From: Eubacterium sp.
Lineage (GTDB): Bacteria > Bacillota > Clostridia > Lachnospirales > Lachnospiraceae
Direction: 5' to 3'
Length of the DNA stretch: 64,000 nt
Assembly: GCA_017634555.1 (NCBI GenBank)
Contig: JAGBNF010000005.1
Span: 62,001 to 126,000, forward strand
Shown: positions 61,047 to 64,000 of the stretch, in pieces
Numbering within the stretch: the first letter of the stretch is position 1
Layout of the letters: each line of letters begins with the position of its first letter
Notes under the pieces: model-generated
The model's database searches: none
What the model saw: the letters and a program-made list of their open reading frames with translations, nothing else
Told to the model about the DNA's origin: nothing
Made by a program: the position numbers and the translations under genes

Positions 61047-64000
61047 TCATTGCGTCACTATACCCTTTACGATCTTATACTTCTTGCCTTTATAAGTGAT
61101 CGTTCCGGAATATGACAGATTAACCTTTCCGCTCTTCACATAGTACTGCTTTCCAGCGGCATCCTTTGCAATTCCGGTAAATGTCCTATCCAGAACACCC
61201 TTCTTTGCATAGTAGTATGCACCGTTTGTGGAAAGTGCAACACCTGTAAACGACTTGTCCAGCACACCCTTCGATACATAATACCATGTTCCGTTGGTTG
61301 CCATGGCAATTCCGGTAAACTTCTTATCCGGTCTGCCATTGGTACAATAATACCATACACCGTCTGTAGCATGCGCTATCTTTCCGGTGAACTTAGTATA
61401 AGGTCTTCCATCCTTACAATAATACCAGTTACCGTTGGTAGCCTGTGCTATCTTATCGGTAAAAGACTTCGTCGGTTTACCGTTCCTTACATAGTACCAC
61501 TTGCCGTTGGTGCAGTATGCGATCTTATCGGTAAATGTTCTGTCAATCTTTCCGTCCGTGCAATAGTACCAGATATTATTGGTAGCCAGCGCGATACCCG
61601 AAAAGCTCGAATCAGCCATACCGTTCTGAGCAAACTGCCATTTGCCCGAAGTAGTCTTTGCTATTCCGATAAATGTGCGGTCTATCTTTCCATGATCAAG
61701 CATATACCAGCCTGACACACCATCAAGTTCAGCATATACAAGATCTCCCTTGGATCCGTCATAGAGTGAATCATCCACATAGTAGCACCACTCTCCGTCT
61801 TCCTTGAACCAGCCATCCTTCTTCAGCTTCGGAATACGATCTTCCACAGTTGCTCCGCATGAAGTACATGTATAGAGCATTATTCCGCCCTCATCATAAG
61901 TGGCTGCTTTGGTCTCAACGCCCTCATCCCACTGATGATCGGTTATCGGAATCTCTTCCTGCTCCTGAATGACTTCTTTGCATACCGAACATACTATTCC
62001 ATCCGTAAGTCCCTTGGACTTACAGGTCGCAGCGTAACCCTTAACTATGTCCGGATCATGTCCGTTTGCCGGAACTATCTCCTCATATGAGGCATCACAG
62101 TCTTCACAATGATATATTATCTTTCCGTCTGTTGTACAGGTTGCGGCAGCTTCTTCTGTTCCGTGATCCCATCTATGCTCGCTGATCTCCTTATTATCGC
62201 AGACTGAGCACACTCTGTAAATAAGATCTATATTATCCGGATCCTGAAGCCAGTCCCCGTATTTATGTCCCTTGGCAGGAATGACCTGCTGCTCCTGGAA
62301 TACAGTTCCGCATAAAGGACAGTAAACTCCTGATGTAAGACCTGTTTCCGTACATGTAGGTTCTTCCTTGTCATATACGGCAAAGCCGTGGTTAAGCTTA
62401 TTCACAGGCTGTGTTTTTGTCTCTCCACAGTTATGGCAAGTGAAGGTTTTAACCCCTTCCTTGAGACATGTCGGTTCAGTTGTAACAACACCTATATCCC
62501 AATCATGTCCTGTTGCAGGTATTCTTTCCTGCTTTACTTTTACCATACCGCATACAGAACAATGGCTTCCTTCGGTAAGTCCGTCTTCTGTACAGGTCTC
62601 TGCAACCGCATAATCCGTTACAAATTTATGTCCCTTGGCATTGACAACCTTCTGTGGAGTTATCACCGTGCCGCAGACCGAGCAGTAGCTTCCTTCCGTC
62701 ATACCGTTGGATGTACATGTAGCTTCCACCGCATAAAGAGTAACCTCCTGATGTCCCGTTGCCGGAATAACCTTCTGCTCCTTTAATATCTTCTTACATT
62801 CCGAACACTGGGAGCCTTCCGTAAGGCCCGTCTCCGTACACTTCGGAGCTACGGCATGAAGAGTAACAGGTGAATGATCCTTGGTAGAGATATTTACAAC
62901 CTTTTCTTCACCGGCCTTAATATATTTGCCGTCACCCTTAGTCCTTACGCCTATCTGATATGTAGTATTAACCTCAAGCCCTGCCCAGGATCCTGTATCC
63001 GTCCAACCGCTCCATGTGCCATTCTTCTTGATCCTGTACTGGAATCCGGTTGAAAGCTTTGACTTGATAGATGTTTCCGTGATGGTAAAATCAGTATTCT
63101 TAACATCCGGTGCCTTTGGAGTATCGTAAATGTAAATATATATCCAGTCAGATTCAGCACCCGCCCCATCAAGACTTTCCGCCTGAGCATATGTATAGCC
63201 TGTAGCCTTTGCTGTTATATTACCTTCAGGATCGATATCCACCAGAGACCTATTGCCGATATACCAGTCAACAGCCTTTACTGCTGCATTATCCGGTGCG
63301 TATGTAATATTCACCTTCCCTGTCGGATTCTTGGTAAGATCCAGCTCAACCATGGTCTTATCCAGGCCTATTGATGAAACTCTTACATCATCAGCTCCGA
63401 TAACCAGCACATTCTGACTGACCTTAACCTGCGGATTATATTTCAGATAAGCTGTAAGCACTGCAAATCCCGTCTTACCTGTCTGCAGAGTTCCCAGTAC
63501 ACCGTTATATGTACTGTAAGACTCGGATACATACTTTATAACAGATTCGTCAGAGCTTTCTACCACCACATAGTTGTTATCCAGTCCGGGATAATATACA
63601 TCTCCGGTCATCTTTGCCATAAAACCTACCTGTGTGTCTTTATCAAAGGTTTTATTGTAATCCGAATATGACATACCATTCGTACTGAATCCGAAGAATT
63701 TAATTGATGTCGGTACCGATATTTCTCTTGTAAATCCACACTTGCTGCAGACTGCATGAGTAGTAGCACTGCTTCCCTGAACTTCTGCTATCACATAGTT
63801 ATGACCACCCTGACAATTTACGTCCAGATGAAATGTTTTCGCAAGTCCCGGTACTTCCTTAGGATATATGACAATATCAACAACGCCAGGTTTTAACATC
63901 GTGAATTTACCCGATGCATTTGATTCGCTCTTAAAGGAAACAATTGACGGATCTGATATCTCAACCACAAACTCATCATCATATTTGTTATCCTTGGCTG
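61047..64000 (-). CDS. secreted repeat protein with CxxC and WYY-type repeats (5' end beyond window)
   Basis: At least 984 residues; the frame stays open to the window edge, so the N-terminus is missing. The visible part starts with Ig-like segments (to about 330), then about ten repeats of 35-42 residues, most of the form T-C-x-x-x-G-L-T-x-G-x-x-C-S-x-C-G ... I-P-A-x-G-H, for example 'CTETGLTEGSQCSECKK'. The Cys-x-x-Cys pairs suggest zinc knuckles or disulfides. The final 230 residues hold nine repeats of about 23-24 residues with 'FTGKIAHATDGVWYYCTNGR' as a typical unit, similar in style to choline-binding and other wall-binding repeats. No LPxTG. The last repeats probably bind a wall polymer. 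Confidence 0.83.
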   Translation of the reverse strand, partial: AKDNKYDDEFVVEISDPSIVSFKSESNASGKFTMLKPGVVDIVIYPKEVPGLAKTFHLDVNCQGGHNYVIAEVQGSSATTHAVCSKCGFTREISVPTSIKFFGFSTNGMSYSDYNKTFDKDTQVGFMAKMTGDVYYPGLDNNYVVVESSDESVIKYVSESYSTYNGVLGTLQTGKTGFAVLTAYLKYNPQVKVSQNVLVIGADDVRVSSIGLDKTMVELDLTKNPTGKVNITYAPDNAAVKAVDWYIGNRSLVDIDPEGNITAKATGYTYAQAESLDGAGAESDWIYIYIYDTPKAPDVKNTDFTITETSIKSKLSTGFQYRIKKNGTWSGWTDTGSWAGLEVNTTYQIGVRTKGDGKYIKAGEEKVVNISTKDHSPVTLHAVAPKCTETGLTEGSQCSECKKILKEQKVIPATGHQEVTLYAVEATCTSNGMTEGSYCSVCGTVITPQKVVNAKGHKFVTDYAVAETCTEDGLTEGSHCSVCGMVKVKQERIPATGHDWDIGVVTTEPTCLKEGVKTFTCHNCGETKTQPVNKLNHGFAVYDKEEPTCTETGLTSGVYCPLCGTVFQEQQVIPAKGHKYGDWLQDPDNIDLIYRVCSVCDNKEISEHRWDHGTEEAAATCTTDGKIIYHCEDCDASYEEIVPANGHDPDIVKGYAATCKSKGLTDGIVCSVCKEVIQEQEEIPITDHQWDEGVETKAATYDEGGIMLYTCTSCGATVEDRIPKLKKDGWFKEDGEWCYYVDDSLYDGSKGDLVYAELDGVSGWYMLDHGKIDRTFIGIAKTTSGKWQFAQNGMADSSFSGIALATNNIWYYCTDGKIDRTFTDKIAYCTNGKWYYVRNGKPTKSFTDKIAQATNGNWYYCKDGRPYTKFTGKIAHATDGVWYYCTNGRPDKKFTGIAMATNGTWYYVSKGVLDKSFTGVALSTNGAYYYAKKGVLDRTFTGIAKDAAGKQYYVKSGKVNLSYSGTITYKGKKYKIVKGIVTQ

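Noticed and set aside
61047..63000. CRISPR-like or DNA tandem repeat array
   Set aside because: The periodicity is at the protein level with different codons and diverged sequence; there are no identical DNA repeats with unique spacers.
57538..64000. Sortase-anchored surface proteins
   Set aside because: No LPxTG-like motif followed by a hydrophobic segment and basic tail is present at the C-terminus of any of the three secreted proteins.

Overview
The window looks like chromosomal DNA of a low-to-moderate GC, Gram-positive anaerobe of the Clostridia, most likely a Lachnospiraceae member (Butyrivibrio/Roseburia-like). This is inferred from the SpoIID-type protein, the Firmicutes-style Shine-Dalgarno sites, the DUF2142/GtrA/LicD/TagF-like gene content, and secreted proteins with InlB-type and Cys-rich repeats. 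No rRNA, tRNA, CRISPR array, transposase or phage gene was seen.

Layout. Positions 1-8.8 kb are a mixed housekeeping segment: a DUF2156 protein and an acidic membrane protein (minus strand), gltX (plus strand, with its own promoter and terminator), a small AT-rich pair of immunity-like genes (SUKH plus a helical protein), a YihY/BrkB membrane protein and a large SpoIID-domain protein. At 8.8-12.4 kb lie glf (UDP-galactopyranose mutase) and a divergent two-gene glycosyltransferase operon ending at a strong bidirectional terminator. From 12.4 to 57.3 kb nearly everything is on the minus strand and forms one of the larger surface-polysaccharide loci one meets. It splits into two transcription units. 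The first to be transcribed (57271 down to 46134) starts at a perfect-consensus promoter followed by a leader terminator. It encodes three GT2 enzymes, a pyruvyltransferase-family protein, a flippase, two large GT-C-like membrane proteins, a MurB-like protein and an acyltransferase, and it ends at a hairpin terminator at 46.1 kb. The second (45981 down to 12447, about 33.5 kb with no gap over about 60 bp) starts with a Wzz-type protein fused to a degenerate tyrosine-kinase-like domain and the initiating polyprenyl glycosylphosphotransferase. It continues with DUF4422 and GT2 transferases, an IspD/TarI-like + LicD + extended-SDR module, a Wzy-like polymerase, four consecutive acyltransferase-3 proteins carrying five domains, two flippases, GT-C-like proteins, tandem DUF2142 proteins, GtrA, a GtrB-like gene broken by an in-frame amber codon, an FdtA/FdtB amino-sugar module with a GNAT, and a TagF-like polyol-phosphate transferase.

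From 57.5 kb to the window end there are three secreted proteins: one with FN3-like domains, one with six InlB-type repeats, and one (cut by the window edge) with about ten CxxC repeats and nine WYY-type wall-binding-like repeats.

How the parts fit: a lipid-linked repeat unit is begun by the glycosylphosphotransferase and extended by the GT2/DUF4422 enzymes, probably with galactofuranose (glf plus two GlfT-like transferases) and a 3-acylamino-3,6-dideoxyhexose (FdtA/FdtB/GNAT). It is flipped by MATE/PST flippases, polymerised by the Wzy-like protein and length-controlled by the Wzz protein. It is then decorated outside the membrane by O-acyltransferases, GtrA/GtrB/GT-C modules, and phosphodiester substituents (LicD, TagF-like). 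More than one polymer may be made, since there are three flippases but only one clear initiator and one polymerase.
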